A program made the translations under genes and the position numbers. From positions 1 to 64,000 of the forward strand of contig NZ_JAGGQJ010000036.1 in the NCBI RefSeq assembly GCF_018613325.1: a stretch of 64,000 nt of DNA, written 5' to 3'. Below are positions 34,614 through 44,149 of this stretch, one piece after another. How positions within the stretch are numbered: the first letter of the stretch is position 1; every line of letters starts with the position of its first letter. Under the pieces are notes generated by a model. It was not told where the DNA came from. It saw only the letters and a list, made by a program, of their open reading frames with translations, and ran no database searches. The stretch is from Bacillus sp. ISL-34. GTDB taxonomy: Bacteria; Bacillota; Bacilli; Bacillales; DSM-1321.

Positions 34614-35508
34614 CGGCTTTCGTAAATTGTATCGTAACCAATTGCGTATTCACTTCAGTCGGTGAAATGGAATACTCCAGCTTCTCATCATTCACATAAA
34701 TCTCAGTTTCATATGCCCTGCCTATATTGATGACAGCTTCTTTTTCATTGGTGAAATCAATTTCCTGGCTTTTGTCCTTGTCGATAGTGCCCTGGAACAG
34801 TAATTTACCTTCACCATTTTTTATGCCGACCCATGGTGAGCCTTTTGAGGTCACCTTTAATTTAAAGGTATCGGTATTTTTTAATTCATACGTACTATTT
34901 TTACCGCTGGAACTGGTGACGGCAAGTTTTTGCTCTTTCTTTTCATCTTTGGCAACTGCATCATCTTCATTCTTCTCATCAGATGACTCTGATTTTTCTT
35001 CATTCTGTTTTTGGTCTGCATTCTCTTCTTCTTTGTTAAAATCTTCACTTTTATTATAAACCACGGCATCGCTCTGTTTTGCTTCCTTTTTGTCATCGTT
35101 GTCCGGATTACTCATATAGTTCAATACGAGCACCCAAATCAATACGGCAGCACCAATGATTAAAACGGCAGCCAAGATCTTCGGTAACATCTCCACAACC
35201 TTAGAATCTCCTGCCGGTATGGTTTTCCGGGATTGGACCCTTGAAAGCTGTTCTGGCAATTCCTCACTATAGACTGATGGCACTTCACTCTTATATTGTT
35301 CGAAAATCTCTTCTGAATCCAGTCCGACCGCTTCACAATATTGCTTTATGAATGCCCGTACATAGAACTTTCCAGGCATCATACTGTAATTTCCCTCTTC
35401 AATACCTATGAGGTAACGCTTTTGAATCTTCGTTAATTCCTGCAAATCTTCTAAGCTAAGACCTTTGGCTTCCCTAGCTTCCTTTAATCGATTACCTAAC
35501 TCAGTCAA
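34609..35508 (-). CDS. rodZ: RodZ-like cytoskeletal/cell-shape protein (YmfM)
   Basis: A bitopic membrane protein of 299 residues. It has an N-terminal Cro-type helix-turn-helix (LGNRLKEAREAKGLSLEDLQ, binds MreB in homologues), one membrane helix (ILAAVLIIGAAVLIWVLVL, about 112-130), a Lys/Glu/Asp-rich linker, and a C-terminal DUF4115 beta domain. The TTG at 35508 is the likely start (CAGGTG seven bases before; MTELG is conserved); a GTG three codons upstream is possible. Located between ymfK and pgsA as in B. subtilis. Confidence 0.92.
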   Translation of the reverse strand: MTELGNRLKEAREAKGLSLEDLQELTKIQKRYLIGIEEGNYSMMPGKFYVRAFIKQYCEAVGLDSEEIFEQYKSEVPSVYSEELPEQLSRVQSRKTIPAGDSKVVEMLPKILAAVLIIGAAVLIWVLVLNYMSNPDNDDKKEAKQSDAVVYNKSEDFNKEEENADQKQNEEKSESSDEKNEDDAVAKDEKKEQKLAVTSSSGKNSTYELKNTDTFKLKVTSKGSPWVGIKNGEGKLLFQGTIDKDKSQEIDFTNEKEAVINIGRAYETEIYVNDEKLEYSISPTEVNTQLVTIQFTKAE

Positions 35509-35525
35509 ATAAAACACCTGCCATT

Positions 35526-36317
35526 TTAAAAGTCAAAGGAACCAAAATCGGACCCTGAAAACTGGTCTTTTTGGTCGACAACTTCATATGTTATTTCTTC
35601 TTCAGGATTGTTTCGCAATTCAATAATATAATCAAAGTCTTCGAGGGTATACTCCGTATTTTGGACAAAAACATCCGGATGTTCGATTACTTTGACAGCA
35701 TCAAGCCTCATTATTTCGCGAATCAACTGCCAATGACGCTCATTTGCACGGCGAGTGGAAACAATTCCATCTAAAATGAACAAATTATCATTATTATATT
35801 CATCCTCAATAAGCTGACTGCGGATAGTCTGCTTTAAAAGGGTAGATGACACAAACAACCATCTCTTATTAGCACATACACTCGAGGCTACGATGGATTC
35901 AGTTTTCCCGACACGAGGCATCCCTCGTATCCCGATCAATTTATGACCTTCCTGTTTAAATAGCTCGGCCAGGAAATCGACAAGCAAGCCTAGTTCATCA
36001 CGGACAAACCTAAAGGTGTTTTTCTCATCGGCATCGCGCTGAATATAACGGCCATGCCTGACTGCCAGGCGATCACGCAATTTAGGTTCCCGAAGCTTAA
36101 TGACCTTTATCGTATCCATCGTACGGAGGATTGACTCGAACCTTTCTATATTACGGCTGTCTTTCGCCAACAAAAGTAAACCACGCCTACCTTCATCGAC
36201 CCCGTTAATGGTGATGATATTAATGGAAAGCATCCCCAGCAGGGATGAAATATCCCCTAATAAACCAGGACGGTTGACTTGGATTTCATATTCAAAATAC
36301 CATTCTTTATTATCCAC
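35526..36317 (-). CDS. ymfK: YmfK family protein (DUF3388)
   Basis: A 263-residue protein with an N-terminal ACT-like region (YEYEIQVNRPGLLGDISSLLGML pieces, residues 5-70) and a C-terminal part containing a P-loop-like GMPRVGKTES (about 131-140). It matches the DUF3388/YmfK family, of unknown function. It starts with GTG and stands first in the ymfK-rodZ-pgsA-cinA direction. Confidence 0.88.
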   Translation of the reverse strand: MDNKEWYFEYEIQVNRPGLLGDISSLLGMLSINIITINGVDEGRRGLLLLAKDSRNIERFESILRTMDTIKVIKLREPKLRDRLAVRHGRYIQRDADEKNTFRFVRDELGLLVDFLAELFKQEGHKLIGIRGMPRVGKTESIVASSVCANKRWLFVSSTLLKQTIRSQLIEDEYNNDNLFILDGIVSTRRANERHWQLIREIMRLDAVKVIEHPDVFVQNTEYTLEDFDYIIELRNNPEEEITYEVVDQKDQFSGSDFGSFDF

Positions 36318-36513
36318 GATAACACTCCTTAAGCCTAAAAGCTTTTACCCTACTCAGGGGCAAAAAACTTATCCATCGTAAATTTCAAGGTCTGAACACT
36401 TTATTATTATTTGTCTAGCTTCTATAATATAGCATTTCGTGATAAGTTAAAAGGAAAAACCCTAGAAAAATATTCATTTTTATATAAGAGGATAAATAGT
36501 CATCCACTTAAAT

Positions 36514-36550
36514 CCAAAAGGCCCTGTTAATTAATAACAGGGCCTTTGGA
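36514..36550 (-). terminator. Terminator of the ymfFHIJ group
   Basis: AAAGGCCCTGTTA (36517-36529) and TAACAGGGCCTTT (36535-36547) form a perfect 13-bp stem; ATCC / GGAT outside extends it past a one-base bulge. Confidence 0.8.
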
Positions 36551-36558
36551 TTGATATT

Positions 36559-36816
36559 TTACTTCGTTCCATTGTTCTCGACTAACTTGACCATGACACT
36601 TGCCATGGCATGTTTTTCTTGATCGCTTGCGACTGACCAAAGATCAGCAAGCACTTTCTCTTGATCATTCTGGGGCTCAACCTGATTTGCCAGGTAATCA
36701 CCGATTTCGTAAGCCAAGTTGTTAACAGCACTTTCTGACAAGCCTTGTTGTTCACCTTGATTTAATCTGTCGCCTAAGAAATTTTTCCATTGATCCCAAT
36801 TGTCCAGTACAGACAT
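36559..36816 (-). CDS. ymfJ: YmfJ (DUF3243)
   Basis: A small 85-residue helical protein, MSVLDNWDQWKNFLGDRLNQ, with the DUF3243 pattern (AYEIGDYLA, DQEKHAMASVMVKLV). Function unknown. It follows ymfI and ends at a strong terminator. Confidence 0.9.
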   Translation of the reverse strand: MSVLDNWDQWKNFLGDRLNQGEQQGLSESAVNNLAYEIGDYLANQVEPQNDQEKVLADLWSVASDQEKHAMASVMVKLVENNGTK

Positions 36817-36895
36817 GAATGGTCACCCTTTCCTTCAAAATAGTACATAGATATTTTGTGAAGGAAGTGAGGAAATTATACATGTCTAAAAAAAA

Positions 36896-37621
36896 TCATG
36901 TGTACCATCCGCCATTTACGCCTAAAATTTGCCCGGTTATATAGGATGACTTGTCGGAAAGCAAATAGTATACGGCCTCGGCGACTTCCTTGGATTGCCC
37001 CATCCTGCCCATCGGGATATCGCCTTTGATGATCTCCAGATCTTCAGCACTGAAAGATTCGAGCATGGAAGTGGAAATCGCACCGGGGGCAACGGCATTC
37101 ACCCGGATTCCATTAAGCGATACTTCTTTGCTAAGCGCCTTGATAAAAGCATTTTGACTGCCCTTGACCATAGAATATAATACTTCACAAGATGCACCTG
37201 TCTGACCCCAAATCGATGTGACCGCAACGATGGCAGCCTGTTCTTGGTACATAAGCTTTGGAAGCAGTTCCTTTGTTAATTGGAAAGGGCTGGTTACATG
37301 CAACTGCACCATTTCATTAACGATTTTCTCATCCATGTCCGATATAAGCCCATAATAGCTATTGCCACTATTAAGGACGATTGCATGAAGGGCAAAAATA
37401 TTTTCCGCCAATTTCTTGTATCCATCCGGTGCGGCCAAATCCGCTTGAACCGGAATAAGTTCGACTTGATGAGGCTTCAATTCTTCAATCAGGTCAAGTA
37501 TCGCTTCTTCATTGCTGTTATAATGTAAATAAAGAGAATAATTCTCCTCGGCGAGCTTTATAGCGATTTCCCTGCCGATTCCTCCACTGGCTCCAGTAAT
37601 AAGGGCAAAACGTTTCCCCAC
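36896..37621 (-). CDS. ymfI: Short-chain dehydrogenase YmfI (EF-P modification)
   Basis: An SDR of 241 residues with TGASGGIG (about 10-17) for NAD(P)H and the catalytic YSMVK (YxxxK, about 149-153). It ends GGWYT as other FabG-like proteins do. In B. subtilis YmfI reduces the 5-aminopentanone group on EF-P Lys32 to 5-aminopentanol; conserved linkage with ymfF and ymfH supports the same role. GTG start behind AAAGGGGG. Confidence 0.9.
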   Translation of the reverse strand: MGKRFALITGASGGIGREIAIKLAEENYSLYLHYNSNEEAILDLIEELKPHQVELIPVQADLAAPDGYKKLAENIFALHAIVLNSGNSYYGLISDMDEKIVNEMVQLHVTSPFQLTKELLPKLMYQEQAAIVAVTSIWGQTGASCEVLYSMVKGSQNAFIKALSKEVSLNGIRVNAVAPGAISTSMLESFSAEDLEIIKGDIPMGRMGQSKEVAEAVYYLLSDKSSYITGQILGVNGGWYT

Positions 37622-37639
37622 ATCCCAGCCCCCTTTATA

Positions 37640-38926
37640 TTATTTAGGAAGTACCTGACAGACTGTCATCCGTTCATCGGATATTAAGTCCTTGGCGATC
37701 TCCCTGATATCTTCGATCGTTAGTTTTTCCAATACCGATACAATTTCGAACAAGTTCATATCATTGAATGCATATCTGGTGAATTGATTCGCTATATATT
37801 CCGGCGAATTCAGGGAACGAAGGAAAGAACCGATTTTTTTCTTGATTGTCCTTTGCAGGCTTTCTTCATTCAGGCTGGTTCCGGCTTTTGATTTTTGCAG
37901 GATACCAAATAAAGACTCCGTCAACTCATCAGGTTTGGCACTGTCCCCGCCAATTAACGCAAACCCAAAACCCTGTTCCTGTGTATAATCATATGAGAAG
38001 CTTTGATCGATCAACCCTTTCTCATATAGCTCCTCATGCAAAGGTGAACTCTTGCCAAACAGCATTTCCAAATAGATATTGGTTGCCAATTCCCTTTTCA
38101 AAAGCTGTAAACCTGATTGTTGGACATTGGTAGCCTTGATTCCCAGCATCACTTTTGGTGTCTGGACATTCATTCTTAAGATTTCCTTATCCTTGGCAAC
38201 GATTTCCGGCTCTTGGTCAAATTTACGTTCCACCTCAGGCTGTTCGTTGTATCCTTTATTATTTTGATTATCCCGGATCAGTTTCATGGTGCTTTCGACA
38301 TCTACCGGTCCTACAACGAATAAGAGCATGTTGCTAGGATGATAAAACGTATTATAACATTCGTAAAGCATATCCTTCGTGATATCTGCAATGGATTCCA
38401 CAGTACCGGCAATATCGATTTTCACGGGATGCTGATGATACATATTGGCTATCGTCCCGAAATATAATCGCCAGTCTGAATTATCATCATACATGTTGAT
38501 TTCCTGCCCAATGATTCCTTTCTCCTTCTCCACCGTCTTTTCCGAAAAGTACGGATCCTGGACAAAGTCGATTAAGGTAGTTAGATTCCTATCAAAATCG
38601 GACGTGCTGGAAAATAAATAAGCTGTACGGGTGAAAGAAGTAAAGGCATTTGCAGATGCTCCCTGCTTTGAAAATTGCTGAAAAACATCACCATCTTCCT
38701 TTTCAAAAAGCTTATGTTCAAGAAAATGGGCAATTCCATCAGGTACTTTAGAAAATTCCGTTTCATTCAATGGTTTGAAATGGTTGTCGATTGAACCATA
38801 ATTCGTCGTGAAAGTGGCAAATGATTTATTGAACCCACTTTTCGGAAGAATATACACTTCAAGGCCATTATCCATTTTTTCATGGAAAAGTTCTTCTTTC
38901 AATTGAGTGAATGCTATTTTATCCAT
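37640..38926 (-). CDS. ymfH: M16-family peptidase YmfH
   Basis: A 428-residue pitrilysin-type protein with the inverted zinc motif HFLEH (about 67-71) and the distal Glu helix (EKEKGIIGQEINMYDD). It is expected to pair with YmfF to form an active/inactive heterodimer, and the pair is linked to EF-P modification in B. subtilis. Its ATG overlaps the ymfF stop by one base (TAATG), so translation is coupled. Confidence 0.92.
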   Translation of the reverse strand: MDKIAFTQLKEELFHEKMDNGLEVYILPKSGFNKSFATFTTNYGSIDNHFKPLNETEFSKVPDGIAHFLEHKLFEKEDGDVFQQFSKQGASANAFTSFTRTAYLFSSTSDFDRNLTTLIDFVQDPYFSEKTVEKEKGIIGQEINMYDDNSDWRLYFGTIANMYHQHPVKIDIAGTVESIADITKDMLYECYNTFYHPSNMLLFVVGPVDVESTMKLIRDNQNNKGYNEQPEVERKFDQEPEIVAKDKEILRMNVQTPKVMLGIKATNVQQSGLQLLKRELATNIYLEMLFGKSSPLHEELYEKGLIDQSFSYDYTQEQGFGFALIGGDSAKPDELTESLFGILQKSKAGTSLNEESLQRTIKKKIGSFLRSLNSPEYIANQFTRYAFNDMNLFEIVSVLEKLTIEDIREIAKDLISDERMTVCQVLPK

Positions 38927-40206
38927 TATCCTTGCACCTCCCCTTCCGTTAGGAAATAAATCGTATCAAGCTGAATCTTTTGAGCAACTGCAATGATTTC
39001 TTCCTTTGTCGTCCGCTCTGTTTTTGCAAACCACTCGTCGAGTGAAATATCCTGCCCGGAAACTACATTATGATATAAAATTTCCACAAGTCCTCTCGAA
39101 ACGTCAATGGTTTCAAGGAGTTGATTCTTAACGACCGCCTTCGTCTGTGCCAGCTCTTCTTCGGAAAAGTTCCCTTGCTTCATTTCCTTCATTTGTGCAT
39201 GAATGATATCCAATGCCTGCTTGTAGTTGGCATTTTCAATGCCGGCCATGACCATTAATAAACCTTTATGACTTTCGAGCCTCGAAGCCGCATAATAAGC
39301 AAGGCTGGCTTTCTCCCTGACATTAATGAAAAGTTTTGAATGTGAAAAGCCACCAAAAATCCCATTGAAAAGCTGAAGTGCATAATAATCACGATCACCG
39401 TAGGCAACCTGGGTTCGGTAACCGATATTCAATTTCCCTTGCTTTACATCCGAATTCTCAATGATTTCATTTTCCTTCTCCACTATCTTGCCCGTCTTCC
39501 CTGGCAGTCTCACAGGCACTCGTTCTTGCAACGACACATACTTGTCAGCTAGGGCCTGCACTTCCGATTCATCGATGTCACCGATTACATATAAATCGAT
39601 TTCATCCTCCGCCAGCATTTTTTTGTAATAGGCGAAAAGGGACTCTGGAGTCATCGTTTCCAAGTCTTGAAGATTACCGCTCGCTTCTAAAGCATATGGT
39701 TCGTTTTTGCACATTTCCTCTACAAGGCGTGTAGCTGAATATCGCATTTTGTCATCTGAAATGGATTGGATCCGCTGTTTTAATGAACGGATTTCATTGG
39801 AAACCGTTTTAGAGTCAAAGGCTTCGCCTTTCTTCTTCGGATTAAAGATCACCTCTGATAATAACCCAAAAGCCTTTTCGAGAAGCGGGGTTGAATCACT
39901 AAGGAATTTTTCATTGACGATATCGATCGTAAAACTTATGATTTGATATTCGCCTTTTTTAGCTACATCGACATAAAACCCTGCTCCATATAAATCATCA
40001 AGATAAGATCGAAGCTCGGGTGTTGTAGGATATTTACTTGTATTGCTTTGTAACACATATGGCAGCAATGCACGATATGTAACGTCCTCTTTTGTCAACG
40101 GGGCTTTCATCTTCAGCACGAGAGTATTCGTTTTATATTTATCCGTCCGGACCACATGAAGCTTGTAGCCGCTTTTTTCCGTAATTGTATCGGAAGCAAT
40201 AGACAT
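38926..40206 (-). CDS. ymfF: M16-like protein YmfF lacking the zinc motif
   Basis: A 426-residue member of the M16 fold with the usual two-lobed pattern, including the second-domain REKASLAYYAASR. No HxxEH is found in the N-terminal lobe, so it is probably the non-catalytic partner of YmfH. First gene of the ymfFHIJ unit; ATG start after AGGAGG-like bases. Confidence 0.92.
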   Translation of the reverse strand: MSIASDTITEKSGYKLHVVRTDKYKTNTLVLKMKAPLTKEDVTYRALLPYVLQSNTSKYPTTPELRSYLDDLYGAGFYVDVAKKGEYQIISFTIDIVNEKFLSDSTPLLEKAFGLLSEVIFNPKKKGEAFDSKTVSNEIRSLKQRIQSISDDKMRYSATRLVEEMCKNEPYALEASGNLQDLETMTPESLFAYYKKMLAEDEIDLYVIGDIDESEVQALADKYVSLQERVPVRLPGKTGKIVEKENEIIENSDVKQGKLNIGYRTQVAYGDRDYYALQLFNGIFGGFSHSKLFINVREKASLAYYAASRLESHKGLLMVMAGIENANYKQALDIIHAQMKEMKQGNFSEEELAQTKAVVKNQLLETIDVSRGLVEILYHNVVSGQDISLDEWFAKTERTTKEEIIAVAQKIQLDTIYFLTEGEVQG

Positions 40207-40375
40207 GAATAATCCTCCTCATTATATAAATCACCTTTATTAGCTTATTGTTTGTAGATTGGAACCCTTTTAAACATCTACTTAAAATATACATGTGAAA
40301 GGAAAAATCATGCAAGTTACAGCTACTTTTTTTGGTTTTTCACCAGCCAACCATCACTTACGGCTCAACCTCAAA

Positions 40376-40412
40376 AATAAAAAACCGGCCAGCATAGTTT
40401 GCTGACCGGTTT
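40376..40412 (-). terminator. Terminator of the nup operon
   Basis: AAACCGGCCAGCA (40382-40394) and TGCTGACCGGTTT (40400-40412) with one mismatch, then TTTTATTTTT on the minus strand. Confidence 0.85.
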
Positions 40413-40417
40413 AAAAA

Positions 40418-41377
40418 TTATCTTTTCCCTTTGATGTATGGCTGTCCGGATGCTTTTGGAGCATCTGCACGTCCAATGAAACCAGTTAGTGCAATGATCG
40501 TCAGAACATAAGGGGCGATCAAGAGGTAAACCGATGGAATATCCTTGAAGAAGGGAAGGCTCGATCCAACGATACTTAAACTTTGAGCCAAACCAAAGAA
40601 TAACGCTGCACCCATTGCCCCGACCGGGTGCCATTTGCCAAAAATCATGGCGGCAATGGCCATGAAACCTTGACCATTAATTGTCGCATGATTGAATTCA
40701 TTCGAAAAGATGGTAGCATAAATCGCTCCGCCGATACCTCCAAAAGCACCTGATAATAAAACGGCGGCATATCGGATTTTCGTAACATTGACACCCATTG
40801 TGTCAGCAGCCATGGGATGCTCACCCACTGCACGGATCCTTAACCCGAATGGTGTTTTATAAAGTACATACCAGACGACAAAAGATATTAGAATCGCTAT
40901 ATATACGATATAATATCCATTTGCGAAAAAGATGGGTCCTATAAATGGAATATCGCTGAGTAAAGGAACATCGATCCTTGGAAATGTTTCTGTGATTCTG
41001 TCAGTTTGACCTTTGTCAAAAATCAGCTTCACCAAAAACATGGTCAGACCTACTGCCAACAAATTGATGGCTACCCCACTAACCGTTTGGTCCGCCCTGA
41101 ACGTAATGCATGCCACAGCGTGAAGAATGGAAAACAGCAAGCCGGCAATCATTGCCGCTAAGACTGCAAGCCAAGGAGTCCATTCCCCAAAAACATCAGC
41201 AAACATTAAGTTAAAAACAATCCCTGTAAAGGCACCAATGACCATCAATCCTTCTAAACCGATGTTTATGACACCTGCCCGTTCAGAAAACACTCCTCCG
41301 AGTGAAGTAAAAATAAGTGGTGCAGCTAGAGCAATCATAGATGGAATAATAATTTGTAATACTTGGTAAAAATCCAC
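40418..41377 (-). CDS. nupQ: Nucleoside ABC transporter permease NupQ
   Basis: An integral membrane permease of the branched-chain/CUT2 type, 319 residues with about eight to ten helices. It has SLGGVFSERAGVINIGLEG, the conserved loop of this family. The GTG start directly follows the nupP stop. It is the last gene of nupNOPQ; in B. subtilis this system takes up guanosine and other nucleosides. Confidence 0.9.
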   Translation of the reverse strand: MDFYQVLQIIIPSMIALAAPLIFTSLGGVFSERAGVINIGLEGLMVIGAFTGIVFNLMFADVFGEWTPWLAVLAAMIAGLLFSILHAVACITFRADQTVSGVAINLLAVGLTMFLVKLIFDKGQTDRITETFPRIDVPLLSDIPFIGPIFFANGYYIVYIAILISFVVWYVLYKTPFGLRIRAVGEHPMAADTMGVNVTKIRYAAVLLSGAFGGIGGAIYATIFSNEFNHATINGQGFMAIAAMIFGKWHPVGAMGAALFFGLAQSLSIVGSSLPFFKDIPSVYLLIAPYVLTIIALTGFIGRADAPKASGQPYIKGKR

Positions 41378-42421
41378 TTATTTCACCCCTTTCTTAAATC
41401 GAGCGGCAATCCAACGAATAAAATAACTGGATGCGACGAAGAAAATGATTAATGCTATGACAATATCTACAATTTCACTAGGTATGCCGGTTTCTAGCGG
41501 CATATTTAACGCCCCTGCTTTCAGTCCCCCAAATAATAAGGCTGCCAGCACAACACCAATAGCCGTATTCGCTCCTAGTAAGGCTACTGCAATCCCATCA
41601 AAGCCCATACCTGTGAACCCGCCTTTGACTGCGGCATAACCGAAAGTCCCAAGGCCTTCCATCGCACCCGCAAGCCCTGCAAATGCACCTGAAATAACCA
41701 TGGAAAGGATGATGTTCTTATTTACACTCATCCCTGCATATTCGGACGCATGCTGATTGAAACCTACGGCTTTCAATTCAAAGCCGGTTTTTGTCCTTTC
41801 AAGAAGGAACCACATGATGATCACGCAAATAATCGCTACCACTATTCCCCAATGCATCCGGGAAAAATCCGTAATGCTTTCAAAGAAAGGAGACCGCAGT
41901 GATGCTGTATCTGCAACTCTTTCTGTTTTATCCAGCTTGTCAGTCATTACATTCCTAATTAAATAATTCGTCACATATAAAGCTGTATAATTCAACATGA
42001 TCGAAACGATTACTTCATGTACACGGAACTTGGCTTTTAAATAACCAGGGATAAATGCCCACAAGGCGCCAGCAGCTGCACCTGCTAATATGGCAAACGG
42101 CAAATGGATGATTCTCGGAAGATCAAAAGCGATTCCGACCCAAACTGCCGCCAGCCAGCCTACAATTAATTGCCCTTCTACACCGATATTGAATAGGCCC
42201 GTGCGAAAAGCAAAAGCCACTGCCAAACCAGCAAGGATATAAGGGATGATTGTCCTGACGGATTCCCCTACATAATAGGAATCCCCAATAATTCCATTTA
42301 TCATGGAGCCATAGCCGGCAACAGGGTCATAGCCGCTTACTAACATGATTATGGCCCCAACGACTAAGCCGAGGATAACTGCTATTAACGGACTCGTTAA
42401 TTTAGATAAATACTTAGACAT
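41378..42421 (-). CDS. nupP: Nucleoside ABC transporter permease NupP
   Basis: A 347-residue multi-helix permease with AFRTGLFNIGVEGQL, the family loop matching NupQ. The ATG at 42421 follows CAGGGGG and lies inside the last codons of nupO (8-base overlap). It pairs with NupQ as the membrane channel. Confidence 0.92.
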   Translation of the reverse strand: MSKYLSKLTSPLIAVILGLVVGAIIMLVSGYDPVAGYGSMINGIIGDSYYVGESVRTIIPYILAGLAVAFAFRTGLFNIGVEGQLIVGWLAAVWVGIAFDLPRIIHLPFAILAGAAAGALWAFIPGYLKAKFRVHEVIVSIMLNYTALYVTNYLIRNVMTDKLDKTERVADTASLRSPFFESITDFSRMHWGIVVAIICVIIMWFLLERTKTGFELKAVGFNQHASEYAGMSVNKNIILSMVISGAFAGLAGAMEGLGTFGYAAVKGGFTGMGFDGIAVALLGANTAIGVVLAALLFGGLKAGALNMPLETGIPSEIVDIVIALIIFFVASSYFIRWIAARFKKGVK

Positions 42422-43949
42422 TTTGTTTTCCCCCTGCTTCCGTCCGTTTACTGCCAGCCATAAGAAGGCCAAGCTCCTGTTCAGTCGTTTCTTTCGGATC
42501 GACTATTGCGACGATTTTCCCTTCGTATATAACGGCAATTCTATCGCTCACATTCATAATTTCTTCCAATTCAAAGGATATGAGGAGTACCGCTTTTCCT
42601 GCATCACGCTGTTCAATCAGACGTTTATGGATAAACTCGATCGCCCCTACATCAAGCCCGCGTGTTGGCTGTGCGGCAATCAATAAATCCGGGTTCCTAT
42701 CCACTTCCCGGCCGATGATCGCTTTTTGCTGATTTCCTCCAGAAAGCGCCCTTGCCGGGGTATATTCACTCGGAGTACGAACATCGTAACTTTTGATCAA
42801 TGAACGGGCCTTTTCAAATATTTTCTTTGAGTTCAAGATACCAGCTTTTGAAAAAGGCTTTTGATAATAGGTTTGCAAGACAATATTTTCCCCAATGCTG
42901 TAATCGAGAACCAGACCATGCTTATGCCTGTCTTCGGGAATATGGCCGACACCTGCTTCAGTGATTTTACGCGGCTTCAGATTCCTGATTTCTTTTCCAT
43001 TTAGCATTATGGAACCTGCTGTTGTCTTCCTTAGGCCAGCCAATGCTTCAATCAATTCGGATTGCCCATTACCATCTACACCAGCGATTCCGACAATTTC
43101 TCCTGCACGGACAGTTAAATCCAAGTTCCGAACAGCTGAAACACCCCGGGAATCCTTGACTACCAGCTCCCGGACCTCGAGAACTACATCCGAAGGAGTA
43201 GCTGCCGTTTTTTCCGTCTTGAACAAAACTTCCCTACCGACCATTAAGCTGGCCAATTCGTTAGGATTCGTTTCGTTGACATTCACTGTACCAATTCCTT
43301 GCCCTTTGCGTATAACCGTTACCCGGTCACAAACCTCCATGATTTCCTTAAGTTTGTGTGTAATTAAAATGATTGATTTCCCCTCTTTGATAAGGGCTTT
43401 CATAATATAAATCAATTCCTTGATTTCTTGAGGAGTCAGTACAGCGGTCGGTTCATCAAAAATCAATATCTCCGCACCACGGTAAAGCGTTTTAAGAATC
43501 TCGACACGCTGCTGCATCCCTATTGAAATATCGGCAATTTTTGCATTGGGGTCAACACGTAGCTGATATTGTTCAGATAGTTTCCTAACTTCCTCGCTCG
43601 CTTCTTTTAAATCGATCTTACCCGCTTTTGACGTTTCTTTTCCTAAAATGATATTTTCCGTTACTGTAAAAGGGTCAACGAGCATAAAATGCTGATGGAC
43701 CATCCCAATCCCTAAATCATTGGCAATGTTAGGACTGGTAATCTTGACTGGCTTGCCATTCACACGGATTTCTCCCTGTTCAGGCTGGTATAGGCCGAAT
43801 AAAACATTCATCAAAGTGGATTTACCCGCGCCATTTTCACCTAATAATGCGTGAATCTCCCCTTTTTCAACCTGAAGGGTAACATTATCATTTGCGACGA
43901 TGCCGGGGAATTCCTTACGGATATTAAGCATCTCAATTACATATTCCAC
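42414..43949 (-). CDS. nupO: Nucleoside ABC transporter ATPase NupO
   Basis: A 511-residue fused double ATPase. The first cassette has GENGAGKSTLMN and ILIFDEPTAVLTP. The second has a degenerate Walker A (GVDGNGQSELIEAL), then ALSGGNQQKAIIGRE and AAQPTRGLDVGAI. This uneven pair is usual for the CUT2 class. The GTG start follows AGGAGT. A terminator-like hairpin separates it from nupN. Confidence 0.94.
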   Translation of the reverse strand: MEYVIEMLNIRKEFPGIVANDNVTLQVEKGEIHALLGENGAGKSTLMNVLFGLYQPEQGEIRVNGKPVKITSPNIANDLGIGMVHQHFMLVDPFTVTENIILGKETSKAGKIDLKEASEEVRKLSEQYQLRVDPNAKIADISIGMQQRVEILKTLYRGAEILIFDEPTAVLTPQEIKELIYIMKALIKEGKSIILITHKLKEIMEVCDRVTVIRKGQGIGTVNVNETNPNELASLMVGREVLFKTEKTAATPSDVVLEVRELVVKDSRGVSAVRNLDLTVRAGEIVGIAGVDGNGQSELIEALAGLRKTTAGSIMLNGKEIRNLKPRKITEAGVGHIPEDRHKHGLVLDYSIGENIVLQTYYQKPFSKAGILNSKKIFEKARSLIKSYDVRTPSEYTPARALSGGNQQKAIIGREVDRNPDLLIAAQPTRGLDVGAIEFIHKRLIEQRDAGKAVLLISFELEEIMNVSDRIAVIYEGKIVAIVDPKETTEQELGLLMAGSKRTEAGGKQNV

Positions 43950-44038
43950 GTATTATCAACTCCTAAAATGAGTGTAAATATTCTTAAATCATTTAATTGC
44001 TTCTACTAGCTTATTGATTTTTTTAAAAAAACCAAATG

Positions 44039-44065
44039 AAAAACTACGATTCTATCATAGTTTTT
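44039..44065 (-). terminator. Hairpin between nupN and nupO
   Basis: On the minus strand AAAAACTATGAT-AGA-ATCGTAGTTTTT (one G-U pair). It may partly end transcription after the binding-protein gene, or protect its 3' end. Confidence 0.6.
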
Positions 44066-44100
44066 CATTCGATATTTTTCAGTTATAAAAAGCAATTGGG

Positions 44101-44139
44101 AAAAGAAAGAATAGAGGGCAATTCTGCCTCCCTATTCTT
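44101..44139 (-). terminator. Terminator-like stem just after nupN
   Basis: AAGAATAG (44107-44114) and CTATTCTT (44132-44139), with GGCA / TGCC pairing inside, followed by TCTTTTCCC on the minus strand. Confidence 0.6.
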
Positions 44140-44149
44140 GCATCACCGC